Shown: one piece after another, positions 1-6,846 of the stretch | Position numbering within the stretch: position 1 is the stretch's first letter | Layout: each line of letters opens with the position of its first letter | NCBI GenBank assembly: GCA_016295275.1 | Contig: JAEDLN010000094.1 | Coordinates: 1-8,819, forward strand | Direction of reading: 5' to 3' | Origin: Kiritimatiellia bacterium | GTDB taxonomy: Bacteria > Verrucomicrobiota > Kiritimatiellia > RFP12 > UBA3636 | DNA: 8,819 nucleotides | Program-made: the position numbers and the translations under genes | The notes under the pieces: generated by a model | Told to the model about the DNA's origin: nothing | The model's database searches: none | What the model saw: only the letters and a program-made list of their open reading frames with translations

Positions 1-56
1 CTTCTATACATCCCGCTCAAAAGCTCTTTGTGCCCCTTTGTGTTAAAACATCGCGT

Positions 57-179
57 ACGCGCATTACGCACGACCACGGGGCGATGCGGCGCGATGCTTG
101 GCCGCCGGGACTCCCGGCTCGCGCCCTACCGCCATTACACCCGCGTGGGGTGCGCCACCATTACCCACGCGCATTACGC
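57..179. repeat. 13-nt direct repeat ACGCGCATTACGC (two copies)
   Basis: The 13-mer ACGCGCATTACGC occurs exactly at 57-69 and again at 167-179. Shorter CATTAC cores also sit at 133-138 and 159-164. No fixed period joins the four cores, so this is not a tandem array in the usual sense. It is seen directly in the sequence; its role is unknown. Confidence 0.5.
104..118. repeat. Palindrome GCCGGGACTCCCGGC
   Basis: Two perfect 7-bp arms (GCCGGGA / TCCCGGC) flank a single central C. The inner core CGGGACTCCCG occurs again in another intergenic region of this window at 3193-3207, so it looks like a dispersed extragenic repeat rather than a site specific to the lactate dehydrogenase gene. No T-run follows on either strand, so it does not look like an intrinsic terminator. 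Confidence 0.5.
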
Positions 180-255
180 CGCACGTGCGCCCCGCCCGTG
201 CCCCGTGGTGCGGTCCCGTTGCCGCGCGCGGAAGGCATCCGATGAAATAAAGAAC

Positions 256-284
256 TTGAAATATGTGGAATATCGTTCTACGAT
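256..284 (+). promoter_or_regulatory. Predicted sigma70-type promoter for ldh
   Basis: A TTGAAA box at 256-261 and a TACGAT box at 279-284 are separated by 17 nt, the optimal sigma70 spacing. They lie in the AT-rich stretch just upstream of the lactate dehydrogenase gene. The predicted transcript would start near 291 and have a leader of about 40 nt containing the ribosome binding site. The -10 box matches the consensus at only four of six positions. Confidence 0.45.
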
Positions 285-317
285 AGAAGGTGCTCGAAAA
301 AGCTTTTCATTCCAATC

Positions 318-324
318 AAGGAGG
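318..324 (+). promoter_or_regulatory. Strong Shine-Dalgarno AAGGAGG for ldh
   Basis: AAGGAGG is perfectly complementary to the 3' end of 16S rRNA and lies 5 nt before the ATG at 330. It fixes that start over the in-frame ATG two codons later. It is the strongest such site in the window; the leftward genes dapL, folD and the aminotransferase have little or none. Confidence 0.8.
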
Positions 325-329
325 TTTCC

Positions 330-1283
330 ATGAAAATGTGCGAGAAAAATCGTAAAGTGACAATTGTCGGTGCGGGAGCTGTCGGCTCTACATACGCCTA
401 TGCGCTTGCACAAGCCGGATTGGCGGACGAAATCGTTTTGACCGATTTCCATGCGGATCTGGCCAAAGGTCAGGCAATGGATCTCGTTCAAGGGGTTCCG
501 TTCATGTCGCCCATGACCATCAAAGCAGGCGATGACGCCGATTTTGCGGATAGCGATCTGATTGTCATCACCGCCGGCGCAAAACAAGCACCCGGCGAAA
601 CCCGCATCGATTTGCTCAAACGCAATGCCGGAATCATCCGCGATACCATGTCCCGAATTGCCGCATCCGGATGCGAAGGCATTGTTCTGCTCGTCACCAA
701 TCCGGTCGACATCTTGACCCATGTTGCGATTGAAGCAAGCGGTTGGGACCGTTCCCGCATCTTCGGATCCGGAACGGTTCTAGATACGGCGCGCTTCCGG
801 TATGCCATCAGCCGGGAAACAAAGGTCGATGCCCGTAATGTGCATGGCTACATTCTTGGCGAACACGGCGACAGCGAATTTCCCGCTTGGTCGCTCACGA
901 CGGTTGCTGGCATGAGCTTTGAAGCGTATTGCAAACAATCCGGCACTTGCTCCGATTGCGGCGAAGCCATGCGGCAAGCCATCGAAGAGGAGGTTCGCAG
1001 TTCCGCCTACCATATCATCGATTACAAGGGCGCAACCAACTATGCGGTCGGAATGGCTCTCACGCGCATCAGCGGCGCGATTCTCCGCGATGAAGGCAGT
1101 ATTCTCTCCGTATCGGTCGCCCTCGACGGCGAATACGGTCTGCACGGTGTCTGCCTCAGCGTTCCCGCCATTGTCGGACGTCAGGGAATCCGGAAAATCC
1201 TGCATGCTCCGCTACCCGGACCGGAACTGGAGCGACTGCTGGAATCCGGCAAGCGGCTCCTGCAGGCGCAAAACAGCCTGTAG
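330..1283 (+). CDS. ldh: L-lactate dehydrogenase
   Basis: NAD-dependent L-lactate dehydrogenase reduces pyruvate to L-lactate in the cytoplasm, regenerating NAD+ during fermentation. At 317 residues it has the usual family length. The N-terminal Rossmann fold shows GAGAVGS at 14-20 and an acidic residue (D39) that would bind the adenosine ribose of NAD. Active-site residues are visible: Q86 in the mobile loop (KQAPGETR, where malate dehydrogenases have Arg), R92, N124 in TNPVDILT, D152 and R155 in LDTARFR, the proton-relay H179 in GEHGDSE, and T236 in KGAT. Q86 favours lactate over malate dehydrogenase. The start is set by AAGGAGG at 318-324. An unusual cysteine cluster (C201, C207, C210) lies in the variable segment after the active-site His. 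The gene appears monocistronic, with a likely terminator 55 nt downstream. The family assignment is secure; oligomeric state and allosteric control cannot be read from the sequence. Confidence 0.95.
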   Translation: MKMCEKNRKVTIVGAGAVGSTYAYALAQAGLADEIVLTDFHADLAKGQAMDLVQGVPFMSPMTIKAGDDADFADSDLIVITAGAKQAPGETRIDLLKRNAGIIRDTMSRIAASGCEGIVLLVTNPVDILTHVAIEASGWDRSRIFGSGTVLDTARFRYAISRETKVDARNVHGYILGEHGDSEFPAWSLTTVAGMSFEAYCKQSGTCSDCGEAMRQAIEEEVRSSAYHIIDYKGATNYAVGMALTRISGAILRDEGSILSVSVALDGEYGLHGVCLSVPAIVGRQGIRKILHAPLPGPELERLLESGKRLLQAQNSL

Positions 1284-1292
1284 CGAACTGGG

Positions 1293-1307
1293 CGCTCGCC
1301 CCGAGCG
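1293..1307 (+). repeat. Short GC hairpin after ldh
   Basis: CGCTCG and CGAGCG pair perfectly around a CCC loop just 10 nt after the ldh stop codon. GGGG and ACTTGCC follow instead of a T-run, so on its own this is not a typical intrinsic terminator. It may act as a 3' stabilising hairpin in front of the larger structure at 1338-1416. Confidence 0.4.
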
Positions 1308-1337
1308 GGGACTTGCCGATCGAAGAGAAACAGATCG

Positions 1338-1416
1338 CGCCCTGCCGCCGACACCCCACCGCCACGCCGCCTGCCCACGGCGATGCGCGGCGGCGCGGCG
1401 GCAGGGCGGTCTTTTC
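1338..1416 (+). terminator. Long GC-rich hairpin with T-rich tail (ldh terminator)
   Basis: CGCCCTGCCGCCG at 1338-1350 is perfectly complementary to CGGCGGCAGGGCG at 1396-1408, giving a 13-bp arm. A second inner pairing, CGCCGC at 1365-1370 with GCGGCG at 1387-1392, shortens the 45-nt loop. The right arm is followed by GTCTTTTCT, the T-rich tail expected for a rho-independent terminator reading rightwards. It lies between ldh and trmL and would separate them transcriptionally. The large loop and imperfect T-run make this likely rather than certain. Confidence 0.55.
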
Positions 1417-1499
1417 TCCGACAGCGATTTTGGCTATTCTTTTACCATTGTCGTTTTCCCCGCCTGCTTCCATCCCCGGGATGAAAAGGAAATTCCACC

Positions 1500-1973
1500 A
1501 TGTCCATTCACATCGTACTCGTCCATCCCGAAATTCCGCACAATACGGGAGCAATCGGCAGAACCTGCGTGGCACTCGGCTACGATCTCGCCCTCATCCG
1601 ACCCATCCGCTTTGCACTGGACGATGCGCATATTCGCCGGTGCGGTCTCGACTATTGGCCGTATCTGAAACTTTCCGTGCACGAAAATTGGGAAGCCTTT
1701 CTGGCCGACGCCAAACCGGAACGGCTCTTTTTCCTCTCGACAAAAGGCAGCAAATCGCTGTACGAAACATCGTTTCGCGATGGCGATACGCTCGTTTTCG
1801 GCTGTGAAAGCCGCGGACTTCCCCCGGAGCTGTACGAACGCTATTCGAACGATCTCTTTCGCATTCCCATGCCCGGCGAACATTCCCGCTCGCTCAATCT
1901 CTCCAATGCCGTGGCAATTGCCGCGTACGAAGCCTATCGCCAGTTGAATCCCGTTTCCCCGGAACAGCCGTGA
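1500..1973 (+). CDS. trmL: tRNA (cytidine/uridine-34)-2'-O-methyltransferase TrmL
   Basis: This SPOUT-class RNA methyltransferase transfers a methyl group from S-adenosylmethionine to the ribose 2'-OH of the wobble nucleotide (position 34) in tRNA-Leu isoacceptors. The 157-residue length matches the minimal, single-domain TrmL type. All three SPOUT motifs are visible: motif 1 PEIPHNTGAIGRTC (10-23, with N15 and R21), motif 2 GCESRGLP (101-108), and motif 3 IPMPGEHSRSLNLSNA (122-137), which forms the trefoil-knot cofactor pocket. The DDAHIRRCGLDY segment (41-52) is also typical of TrmL. The ATG at 1500 is preceded by AAAGGA at 1485-1490. The gene overlaps mnmA by 4 nt, so the two are almost certainly co-translated; both modify tRNA position 34. 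The family also includes other small SPOUT proteins, but the motif set fits TrmL best. Confidence 0.92.
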   Translation: MSIHIVLVHPEIPHNTGAIGRTCVALGYDLALIRPIRFALDDAHIRRCGLDYWPYLKLSVHENWEAFLADAKPERLFFLSTKGSKSLYETSFRDGDTLVFGCESRGLPPELYERYSNDLFRIPMPGEHSRSLNLSNAVAIAAYEAYRQLNPVSPEQP

Positions 1974-3136
1974 ATGTTCTGATCGCACTCAGTGGCGGGG
2001 TCGATTCCGCCGTGACGGCCTTTCTTCTCCGGAAGGCCGGACACAACCTCGTCGCAGGCGTCACCATGACGCGCCCCAACGGCGGCGCCCCCGCCGGAGC
2101 GCCATCCGCCCCCACGCCCGGCTCTCCCGAAGATCTTGCCGCCGCACGCAATCTCTGCGCCCGTCTCGGTATCCCCCACTTTGCCGTCGATATCACCGAT
2201 GCCTACCGGCAAGCCGTCATCGAACCGTGCCGAAACGCCTACCGGACCGGCTACACCCCGAATGCCTGCGTCCTCTGCAACCCGGCCGTCAAGTTCGGCT
2301 TCCTGCCCGACGCCGCACGGCGCGCCGGCATTTCCTTCGATGCTATGGCAACCGGACACTACGCCCGGATCGTCTCCATGCAGGCGCAGTCCGCTTCCCC
2401 GGACTCTCCCAATGGCCGGGAAGAGGTCCTTTCGGCTCTCGAAACCCTTCGCGCCAATGCCGATTCCGGACTCGATTTCACCGCCCGTCCGCATGCGCTG
2501 CTCTGCGGCGCCGATCGTACCCGCGATCAAGCCTACTTCCTCTTTCGGCTTTCCGCCGGACAGCTCGCCAAAACCCTTTTCCCGCTCGGCTCTCTCACCA
2601 AACCCGAAGTGCGCGCCCTCGCACAATCCGCCGAACTCGAAGTCGCGCAAAAAACCGATAGCCAAGATCTCTGCATCGATCGCACGGAGCTCATCGGAAC
2701 CGATGAACGGCCCGGCGATATTTGCCGCCCGGACGGGCGTGTGCTCGGGCGCCATCGCGGCTTCTGGCACCATACGCCAGGACAACGCAAGGGGCTTGGG
2801 CTCTCCGGTTTTGCCGAGCCGCTTTTCGTGACGTCCCTCGATCCTGAAAAAAACCGGGTCTATGTCGGCTCGGCCCCCGACCTCGTTTCGCCGTCTCTAC
2901 TTGTGGAAAACGTTGTCTGGACCTCGATCGAACCGCCGCCTGTCGGCGCTGTCTTCCGGTGCGGTCTGAAGCCGCGCTCCTCCGGCGTCTGTCTGCTTTC
3001 CCGCATCGAGGTTTTGCCGGGCAACCGGTTTCTGGCAACGCGCCCCGAAGGTTTTCGCGCGCCGTCTCCCGGACAGGCCGCCGTCCTCTATGCCGACTCT
3101 CTCCTCCTCGGCGGCGGCTCCGTCTCACGCCCATAA
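1970..3136 (+). CDS. mnmA: tRNA-specific 2-thiouridylase MnmA
   Basis: MnmA adenylates U34 of tRNA-Lys, -Glu and -Gln and replaces the C2 oxygen with sulfur received as a persulfide. Visible features are the ATP-pyrophosphatase P-loop SGGVDS (8-13), the catalytic cysteine C103 in TPNACVLC (96-103), ATGHYARI (127-134), RDQAYFLFRL (185-194), the second cysteine C235 in DSQDLC, and the tRNA-binding TPGQRKGLGLSG (269-280), followed by a C-terminal beta-barrel ending in GGGS. It has 388 residues against roughly 360-370 for the family. The excess is partly explained by an insertion of about 35 residues after ATGHYARI (about 136-173); a Pro/Ala-rich stretch (39-52) is also unusual. The start is GTG at 1970 inside the trmL stop (GTGA overlap), giving MNVLIALSGG with the P-loop at the expected distance. 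Initiation probably depends on coupling to trmL. Confidence 0.93.
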   Translation: MNVLIALSGGVDSAVTAFLLRKAGHNLVAGVTMTRPNGGAPAGAPSAPTPGSPEDLAAARNLCARLGIPHFAVDITDAYRQAVIEPCRNAYRTGYTPNACVLCNPAVKFGFLPDAARRAGISFDAMATGHYARIVSMQAQSASPDSPNGREEVLSALETLRANADSGLDFTARPHALLCGADRTRDQAYFLFRLSAGQLAKTLFPLGSLTKPEVRALAQSAELEVAQKTDSQDLCIDRTELIGTDERPGDICRPDGRVLGRHRGFWHHTPGQRKGLGLSGFAEPLFVTSLDPEKNRVYVGSAPDLVSPSLLVENVVWTSIEPPPVGAVFRCGLKPRSSGVCLLSRIEVLPGNRFLATRPEGFRAPSPGQAAVLYADSLLLGGGSVSRP

Positions 3137-3168
3137 TCCGCCAAAGCGAACCGAAAGTCGGAAAAAAT

Positions 3169-3222
3169 GGCTGGCGGGACTCACGACCGGCTGGCGGGAC
3201 TCCCGCCTCGGGACTCACGACC
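3169..3222. repeat. Clustered GGCGGGACTC repeats and palindrome
   Basis: The 103-nt gap between the convergent ends of mnmA and the aminotransferase holds two copies of GGCTGGCGGGACTC exactly 20 nt apart (3169-3182 and 3189-3202). It also holds two copies of CGGGACTCACGACC (3175-3188 and 3209-3222). The middle copy forms a perfect 15-nt palindrome, GGCGGGACTCCCGCC (3193-3207). The core CGGGACTCCCG is shared with the palindrome at 104-118. This looks like a small extragenic repeat cluster. It could also form the hairpin end for either convergent transcript, but no T-run is present. Confidence 0.6.
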
Positions 3223-3239
3223 CGCCCCGCCACTGCGAC

Positions 3240-4547
3240 TTACACCCCGGCGTAGGCGCGAATCGATTTCCCGATCCGTTCGAGAGTGCGAGCGCGTTCG
3301 TCGTCATCGGGCTGCAACAGCGTAATCCGGAAACCGGGTACATCGGTATGGAAGCCGGTGAGCGGCGTCACGCAAACGCCTTCCGAGCCCATCATGTATT
3401 GGACAAAACGCTTGTCGAGGGCAACGCCATCGGAGCATTTTTCGACATAGGCCCGGACAGCCGGATCGGCAATCGGAAGGGTTTGGCGATCGTTGAGAAC
3501 GCCGTCCTCAAAGGTCACGCAATAATAAAACGCACCTTGAACGGGACGTGCGATGACGCCGGGAACATGATCGCGGAAATATTCGTACACCTGATTGGCC
3601 CGGTGTTCGAACATTTTGGCGCGGCTGTTCTTGACCTCTATATAGCGCGGATCGCCATAGACAAGCGGAATGACCTTCTGCGGAAGCGTCGTGGAGCAGA
3701 CTTCCATCATTTTGCTCTTGACGAGCGCATCGCAATATTCGCGAAACGCCGGAGAAGAATTCTTGTTGAGCATTTCAATCCAGCCGCAACGGGACCCCGG
3801 CCACGGAAAATCCTTGGAAATGCCGCGAAGAGCCAGCCCCGGAACATCGCCGATGACCTGGGAAAGATGGAGCGTCTCGGCACCATTGAAGCAGATGTGC
3901 GCGTAAATTTCGTCGCAGATAATGAACAACCCGTACTTGGAGGCGATTTTGACGATGCCTTCGAGAATGTCGCGACGATAGACGGTCCCCGTCGGATTGT
4001 CGGGGTTGACAATGGCAATGGCGACAATCTGAGGATTGTATTTGACCTTGTTTTCGATTTCCTCGAGATCCGGCTGCCAGTTGTTCTTGGGATCGAGCTT
4101 GAACTGGAGATGCGGATAATCGCCGCGCTTGCCTTCGTTGGAGGTGTGCGTGGGATAGGAGGGCGAAGGCATCAGGACGCGACCGTCCTTTTTGATGAGA
4201 TCGTAAATCTTGTCGACGGCATCGGCGACGCCATTGAAGAATAGAATATCGTCGGGACCGATTTTTACGCTGTTTTCACGATTGGAAACGACGTTTGCGA
4301 GAAATTCGCGCGTAGCGAGAATGCCGCGGCTGGGGCAGTACGCAAAGGCACTGTCGTCGCGCTCGACGATTTCACGGACAATCTCTTTGATCCAGGGTGC
4401 GACCTTTTCGCCGGCCGCTACGGGATCGCCAATGTTTTCCCATGTGATGGGGCGTCCCAAATCACGAAGATGATACCCGAAATCCACAATTTCGCGGATT
4501 TCGTAATGAAGGTTTTTGATACCTTCGTGGACAATGCTTTGATTCAT
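3240..4547 (-). CDS. Class I/II PLP-dependent aminotransferase (AlaA/aspartate-type)
   Basis: This fold-type I aminotransferase most resembles the alanine/aspartate aminotransferase branch that includes E. coli AlaA; the exact substrate pair cannot be read from the sequence. The 435-residue form starting at the ATG at 4547 begins MNQSIVHEGI. A longer open frame to 4640 would add 31 unrelated residues and overlap the end of folD, so it was not used. Visible features are the substrate-loop sequence NIGDPV (38-43), the NPDNPTG motif (181-187, N184), D212 and Y215 in CDEIYAHI, the PLP-binding lysine K245 in GISKDFPWPGSRCGW with R253, and the carboxylate-binding R407 in GFRITL. It is the last gene of a leftward run, 37 nt after folD. 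No clear Shine-Dalgarno precedes it. It may serve alanine, aspartate or another amino acid; a moonlighting role is possible. Confidence 0.82.
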   Translation of the reverse strand: MNQSIVHEGIKNLHYEIREIVDFGYHLRDLGRPITWENIGDPVAAGEKVAPWIKEIVREIVERDDSAFAYCPSRGILATREFLANVVSNRENSVKIGPDDILFFNGVADAVDKIYDLIKKDGRVLMPSPSYPTHTSNEGKRGDYPHLQFKLDPKNNWQPDLEEIENKVKYNPQIVAIAIVNPDNPTGTVYRRDILEGIVKIASKYGLFIICDEIYAHICFNGAETLHLSQVIGDVPGLALRGISKDFPWPGSRCGWIEMLNKNSSPAFREYCDALVKSKMMEVCSTTLPQKVIPLVYGDPRYIEVKNSRAKMFEHRANQVYEYFRDHVPGVIARPVQGAFYYCVTFEDGVLNDRQTLPIADPAVRAYVEKCSDGVALDKRFVQYMMGSEGVCVTPLTGFHTDVPGFRITLLQPDDDERARTLERIGKSIRAYAGV

Positions 4548-4584
4548 GACAACTATCGAAATGGATCGAAAAGGCCCAAAGACC

Positions 4585-5454
4585 CTATGCGGGAAGAGTG
4601 GCAGCGGCGGCTTTGACCGTATTGCGGAGAAGCATGGCAATGGTCATGGGCCCGACACCGCCGGGAACCGGGGTAATGAGAGACGCCACCGGCTCGATCG
4701 CCTCGAAATCGACATCGCCGACAAGCCGAAAGCCTGCTTTTTTGGTTGCGTCGGGAATGCGGTTGACCCCGACATCGATGACAACGGCACCGGGCTTGAC
4801 CTGCCCGGCGACAATGGTGTGCGGATGACCTGCGGCAACAATCAGAATATCGGCCTCGCGCGTGACGGCACCTAAATCCTTTGTGGCGGTATGGCAAAGC
4901 GTGACGGTGGCATCGGCCCCTTTGCGGGCAAGCAACAGCGCCATGGGTTTGCCGACAATGTTGCTGCGGCCGACGACAACGGCGCGCTTGCCGGCCGTCT
5001 CGACGCCACTGCGGCGCAACAGCTCCATAATACCCGCCGGCGTACAGGGCACAAACGTGTCCTGGCCAAGCAAAAGCTTGCCGAGCGAAATCGGATGGAA
5101 GCCGTCGACGTCCTTCTCCGGGGCAATGGAACGGATGATCTTCTGCTCGTCGAAGCCACGCGGCAACGGAAGCTGAACCAAGATGCCGTGCACGCGCGGA
5201 TCCTCATTGAGGCGGGAAATGGTCTCCAGAAGGGTCTGCTCGGACGTATCCGCCGGAAGCCGAACCGGAAAGGACGCAATGCCACACTCGACGCACGCCC
5301 GCTCCTTTGCCGTCACATACGAAACGGAAGCGGGATTGTCGCCGAGAAGAATGACGGCAAGTCCGGGGCGGACACCGCGTGCAACCAATCCGGATGCCGC
5401 CGCCGTAACTTCGGCGCGGATGTCGGCGGCAATTTGTTTTCCATCGATACGCAT
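4585..5454 (-). CDS. folD: Bifunctional methylenetetrahydrofolate dehydrogenase/cyclohydrolase FolD
   Basis: FolD oxidises 5,10-methylene-tetrahydrofolate with NADP+ and then hydrolyses the methenyl product to 10-formyl-tetrahydrofolate, feeding purine and formyl-Met synthesis. At 289 residues it is full length. Visible features are SVSYVTAKER (43-52) with Y46 and the catalytic K50, VQLPLP (93-98, Q94), DVDGFHP (115-121), PCTPAGIMELL (136-146), the NADP-binding VVGRSNIVGKP (160-170), VIDVGVNR (225-232) and the C-terminal signature TPVPGGVGPMTIAML (261-275). All catalytic positions are intact. The start at 5454 begins MRIDGKQIAADI, as is standard for FolD. It lies 57 nt after dapL and 37 nt before the aminotransferase on the same strand, suggesting one transcript. 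No clear Shine-Dalgarno is visible upstream. Confidence 0.96.
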   Translation of the reverse strand: MRIDGKQIAADIRAEVTAAASGLVARGVRPGLAVILLGDNPASVSYVTAKERACVECGIASFPVRLPADTSEQTLLETISRLNEDPRVHGILVQLPLPRGFDEQKIIRSIAPEKDVDGFHPISLGKLLLGQDTFVPCTPAGIMELLRRSGVETAGKRAVVVGRSNIVGKPMALLLARKGADATVTLCHTATKDLGAVTREADILIVAAGHPHTIVAGQVKPGAVVIDVGVNRIPDATKKAGFRLVGDVDFEAIEPVASLITPVPGGVGPMTIAMLLRNTVKAAAATLPA

Positions 5455-5511
5455 AGGCTGGAGAATAAGGGGACGGCTCTCCGTCGCACGAACGGCAAAG
5501 AGCAGGGGCAG

Positions 5512-6732
5512 TTACAGAATCTTGTCGAGACGCTCCATGGCGCGTTCGACGTTTTCGCGGGAATTGAAAGCCGTGATGCGGATGTAACCCGCTCCGGCAT
5601 TGCCAAAGCCGCTGCCGGGCGTGGTAACGACTTGGGCCTCGTTCAGCAGACGGTCGAAAAACGCCCAGCTGTCGGTTCCCGTATCGAACCAGATATAGGG
5701 TGAATTCGTGCCGCCGGTCGTGCGGTAGCCTTTGGCGGTCAAATGGGAAGAAACGATTTGCGCATTGGCCAGATACCCGGCGATCAACTCGCGGCACTGG
5801 GCTTGTCCTTCCGGCGTGTAAACCGCCGCAGCAGCCAACTGCACGGGATAGGAGACGCCATTGAACTTGGTGCTTTGGCGACGTTTCCAGAGCGGCTGCA
5901 GCGCAACGGCATTGCCGGACGCATCAAAGGCGCGACACTCGTTCGGAACAACCGCATAGCCGCAACGCGTTCCGGTGAAGCCCGCCGTCTTGGAGAAGGA
6001 ACGGAATTCGACGGCTACCTCTTTGGCACCCGGAATCTCGTAGATGGAATGCGGAATGGAAGGATCTTGGATAAAAAACTCGTAGGCCGCATCAAACAGA
6101 ATGAGGGCGTCGTTCGCTTTTGCCCATTCGACCCATGCCGTCAGCTGCTCGCGCGTGGCAACCGCTCCCGTCGGATTGTTCGGAAAACAAAGATAGACGA
6201 GATCGACCGGCTCGCTGGGCAAACCGGGTACAAAGCCGTTGGCTTCGTTGCCGACAAGATAGACGAGCCCCTGATAGCGCCCGTCCGCCGCTGCGCCCGT
6301 GCGTCCCGCCATGACATTCGTGTCGACATAGACGGGATACACCGGATCGGGAACGCCTACCCTGATGTTGCCGTCGAAAATCTCCTGGAAATTGCCGACG
6401 TCGCATTTGGCGCCGTCCGAAACAAAAATCTCATCCGGCGAAATATCGCAGCCGCGCGCCTGAAAATCGACCTTTGCAATGGCTTCGCGGAGAAAGTCAT
6501 AGCCGTAATCGGGTCCGTAACCATGGAAGGTTTCGTCGCAACCTTGCTCGCGCGAACCGCGAATGAGCGCCTCGACGCAAACCGCAGGCAATGCCTTGGT
6601 GACATCGCCAATGCCAAGCCGGATGAGATCGGCTTCGGGATGGGCGGTTTTGTAGGTCTTTACCCTCTGCGCGACTTCCGCAAAAAGGTAATTGGCTTGA
6701 ATTTTGTAATAATGGGGATTGATGTGAATCAT
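5512..6732 (-). CDS. dapL: LL-diaminopimelate aminotransferase DapL
   Basis: DapL converts tetrahydrodipicolinate plus glutamate directly to LL-2,6-diaminopimelate. It bypasses the succinylase, acetylase and dehydrogenase routes, and supplies lysine and the peptidoglycan cross-linking residue. At 406 residues it has the family length. The diagnostic N-terminus is present (INPHYYKIQANYLFAEV, 4-20), followed by RLGIGDVTKALP (38-49), GYGPDYGYDFLR (71-82), SDGAKCD (105-111), CFPNNPTG (182-189), D214 and Y217 in LFDAAYEFF, the PLP lysine K248 in RSFSKTAGFTGTRCGY (244-259), and R385 in YIRIT, which binds a substrate carboxylate. It appears to be the first gene of the leftward dapL-folD-aminotransferase run. 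Its upstream region holds only a weak AAGG-type ribosome site about 16 nt from the ATG. Confidence 0.96.
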   Translation of the reverse strand: MIHINPHYYKIQANYLFAEVAQRVKTYKTAHPEADLIRLGIGDVTKALPAVCVEALIRGSREQGCDETFHGYGPDYGYDFLREAIAKVDFQARGCDISPDEIFVSDGAKCDVGNFQEIFDGNIRVGVPDPVYPVYVDTNVMAGRTGAAADGRYQGLVYLVGNEANGFVPGLPSEPVDLVYLCFPNNPTGAVATREQLTAWVEWAKANDALILFDAAYEFFIQDPSIPHSIYEIPGAKEVAVEFRSFSKTAGFTGTRCGYAVVPNECRAFDASGNAVALQPLWKRRQSTKFNGVSYPVQLAAAAVYTPEGQAQCRELIAGYLANAQIVSSHLTAKGYRTTGGTNSPYIWFDTGTDSWAFFDRLLNEAQVVTTPGSGFGNAGAGYIRITAFNSRENVERAMERLDKIL

Positions 6733-6846
6733 AACCAGTCAATTCTACCTTCTTTCCCCTTCTCCGACAAGAGGCGAAAGCCCAGGCTTTCCTAAAGAAA
6801 AACACATCGTAGCACTATCAAACATCTGGCAAAGCTGGTTGCGACA

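Larger units (their letters stand above)
1..329. other. Gene-free, repeat-rich upstream region
   Basis: No convincing gene is seen here; the open frames are low-complexity by-products of the GC-rich sequence. The region has three parts. Near 21-50 is a direct repeat of TTTGTG spaced by CCCC; read on the minus strand it is of the ACACAAAGG-GCACAAAG type. From about 52 to 240 there is very GC-rich sequence with several short palindromes and repeats: CGCGTACGCG at 52-61, CGCACGTGCG at 180-189, GCGATGC twice at 81-87 and 91-97, and four copies of CATTAC at 62, 133, 159 and 172. From about 241 the base composition becomes AT-rich, as expected of a promoter region for the lactate dehydrogenase gene. 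Confidence 0.6.

Noticed and set aside
1..329. CRISPR array or tandem repeat in the GC-rich leader
   Set aside because: The CATTAC copies have irregular spacing and the repeated units are too short; there are no regularly spaced repeats with unique spacers.
1934..2785. 283-codon open frame opposite mnmA
   Set aside because: It is a Gly/Ala/Glu-rich antisense shadow of mnmA without recognisable features.
3151..3166. CCGA-AAG-TCGG hairpin near an A-run as a terminator
   Set aside because: On the plus strand the stem is followed by A residues, not T; on the minus strand the T-run precedes the stem. The 4-bp stem is also too short.
3090..4244. 384-codon open frame on the plus strand opposite the aminotransferase
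   Set aside because: It is antisense to a clearly recognisable aminotransferase and its translation shows no domain; it reflects codon bias in GC-rich DNA.
4548..4640. N-terminal 31-residue extension of the aminotransferase
   Set aside because: The longer frame overlaps the end of folD and its sequence is Pro/Arg/Ser-rich with no family resemblance; family homology begins after the ATG at 4547.
5743..6795. 350-codon open frame on the plus strand opposite dapL
   Set aside because: It is the complementary shadow of dapL, with no motifs of its own and no ribosome site.
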